Origin: Candidatus Kuenenia stuttgartensis
GTDB taxonomy: Bacteria > Planctomycetota > Phycisphaerae > Sedimentisphaerales > CAMDDF01
Length of the DNA stretch: 48,168 bases
Reading direction: 5' to 3'
Assembly: GCA_945890885.1 (NCBI GenBank)
Contig: CAMDDF010000003.1
Span: forward strand, 1 to 48,168
Shown here: piece after piece, positions 47,827-48,168 of the stretch
Layout of the letters: each line of letters begins with the position of its first letter
Position numbering within the stretch: position 1 is the first letter of the stretch
Notes under the pieces: model-generated
Databases searched by the model: none
Seen by the model: only the letters and a program-made list of their open reading frames with translations
Told to the model about the DNA's origin: nothing
Translations under genes and position numbers: made by a program

Positions 47827-48168
47827 ATGTCTTATCCATTTGAATATGTAGTAAGTCAACTAAAAAAACACAATGTTCGTTTTGATGTTTTTTGTCCTGA
47901 TAAAAATTCTGCTGCCGTAGTTTTGTCGGATTATAACCGCATTCTCGGTGCATGGCCCGATATTCAGATGGAATGTCCTCTATGGATAAACGAAAAATTT
48001 CTTGAAAACCCGAACGATAAATCTGTTGTATGGGCGAATCCTGGGGGACATCGTGTATGGGTGGCACCAGAAAAAGAATTTTTTATTTCCGACTTAAACA
48101 AGCCTTTTGAAACATATAAAGTTCCCAAGGAAATGGACCCTGGCACGTATGATTACAAAATGGAAAGC
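47827..48168 (+). CDS. 5' part of a gene truncated by the window end; possibly a DUF6786-like protein
   Basis: Open frame for 114 codons to the edge: MSYPFEYVVSQLKKHNVRFDVF...NPGGHRVWVAPEKEFF. Confidence 0.6.
   Translation, partial: MSYPFEYVVSQLKKHNVRFDVFCPDKNSAAVVLSDYNRILGAWPDIQMECPLWINEKFLENPNDKSVVWANPGGHRVWVAPEKEFFISDLNKPFETYKVPKEMDPGTYDYKMES

Noticed and set aside
1-48168. tRNA and rRNA genes
   Set aside because: No cloverleaf with T-arm GTTCRANNC/CCA pattern or rRNA-like conserved segments were recognised by eye; a tRNAscan/Infernal run would be decisive

Overview
The 48 kb window reads as a bacterial chromosome segment. A PEP-CTERM sorting tail, a dockerin-like Planctomycete-style repeat and a ClpC/AckA/Pta core suggest Planctomycetota/Phycisphaerae, but this is inference. 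Left part (1-8.3 kb): ackA-pta, clpC, a coiled-coil protein, a secreted dockerin-like protein and a membrane protein. Middle (8.3-16.1 kb): a repeat-rich intergenic zone with interleaved dispersed repeats, a 105-nt long hairpin and a 33-bp perfect inverted repeat, plus a HAF-repeat PEP-CTERM protein, a GT2 glycosyltransferase, a HAD phosphatase and an M48 lipoprotein protease. 16-28 kb: an aminotransferase/Gfo-Idh/DeoR cassette divergent from a GntR-nagA-MFS-NagB-like-glycerate kinase-ceramidase-like operon. That operon ends in a split FGGY-kinase remnant with a PPi-type phosphofructokinase gene sitting between its N- and C-terminal pieces. 28-48 kb: a large divergent catabolic cluster around two tandem FCD-type GntR regulators. 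It contains two fused E1alpha-E1beta thiamine-dependent dehydrogenases, each with a VOC/epimerase-like gene in its gene group. One fusion carries a C-terminal lipoyl domain preceded by an internal SD+ATG. Also present are an ALDH, an ACT-malic enzyme, SDRs, a 2-hydroxyacid dehydrogenase, KDPG aldolase, KDG kinase, ribokinase, DeoC, a LarA homolog and a UlaG-like lactonase. The cluster also holds a decayed SDR/LarA junction. No E2 acyltransferase, E3, sugar-acid dehydratase or transporter gene was recognised in the 28-48 kb part. All assignments are by eye from translated sequence, with no database search.
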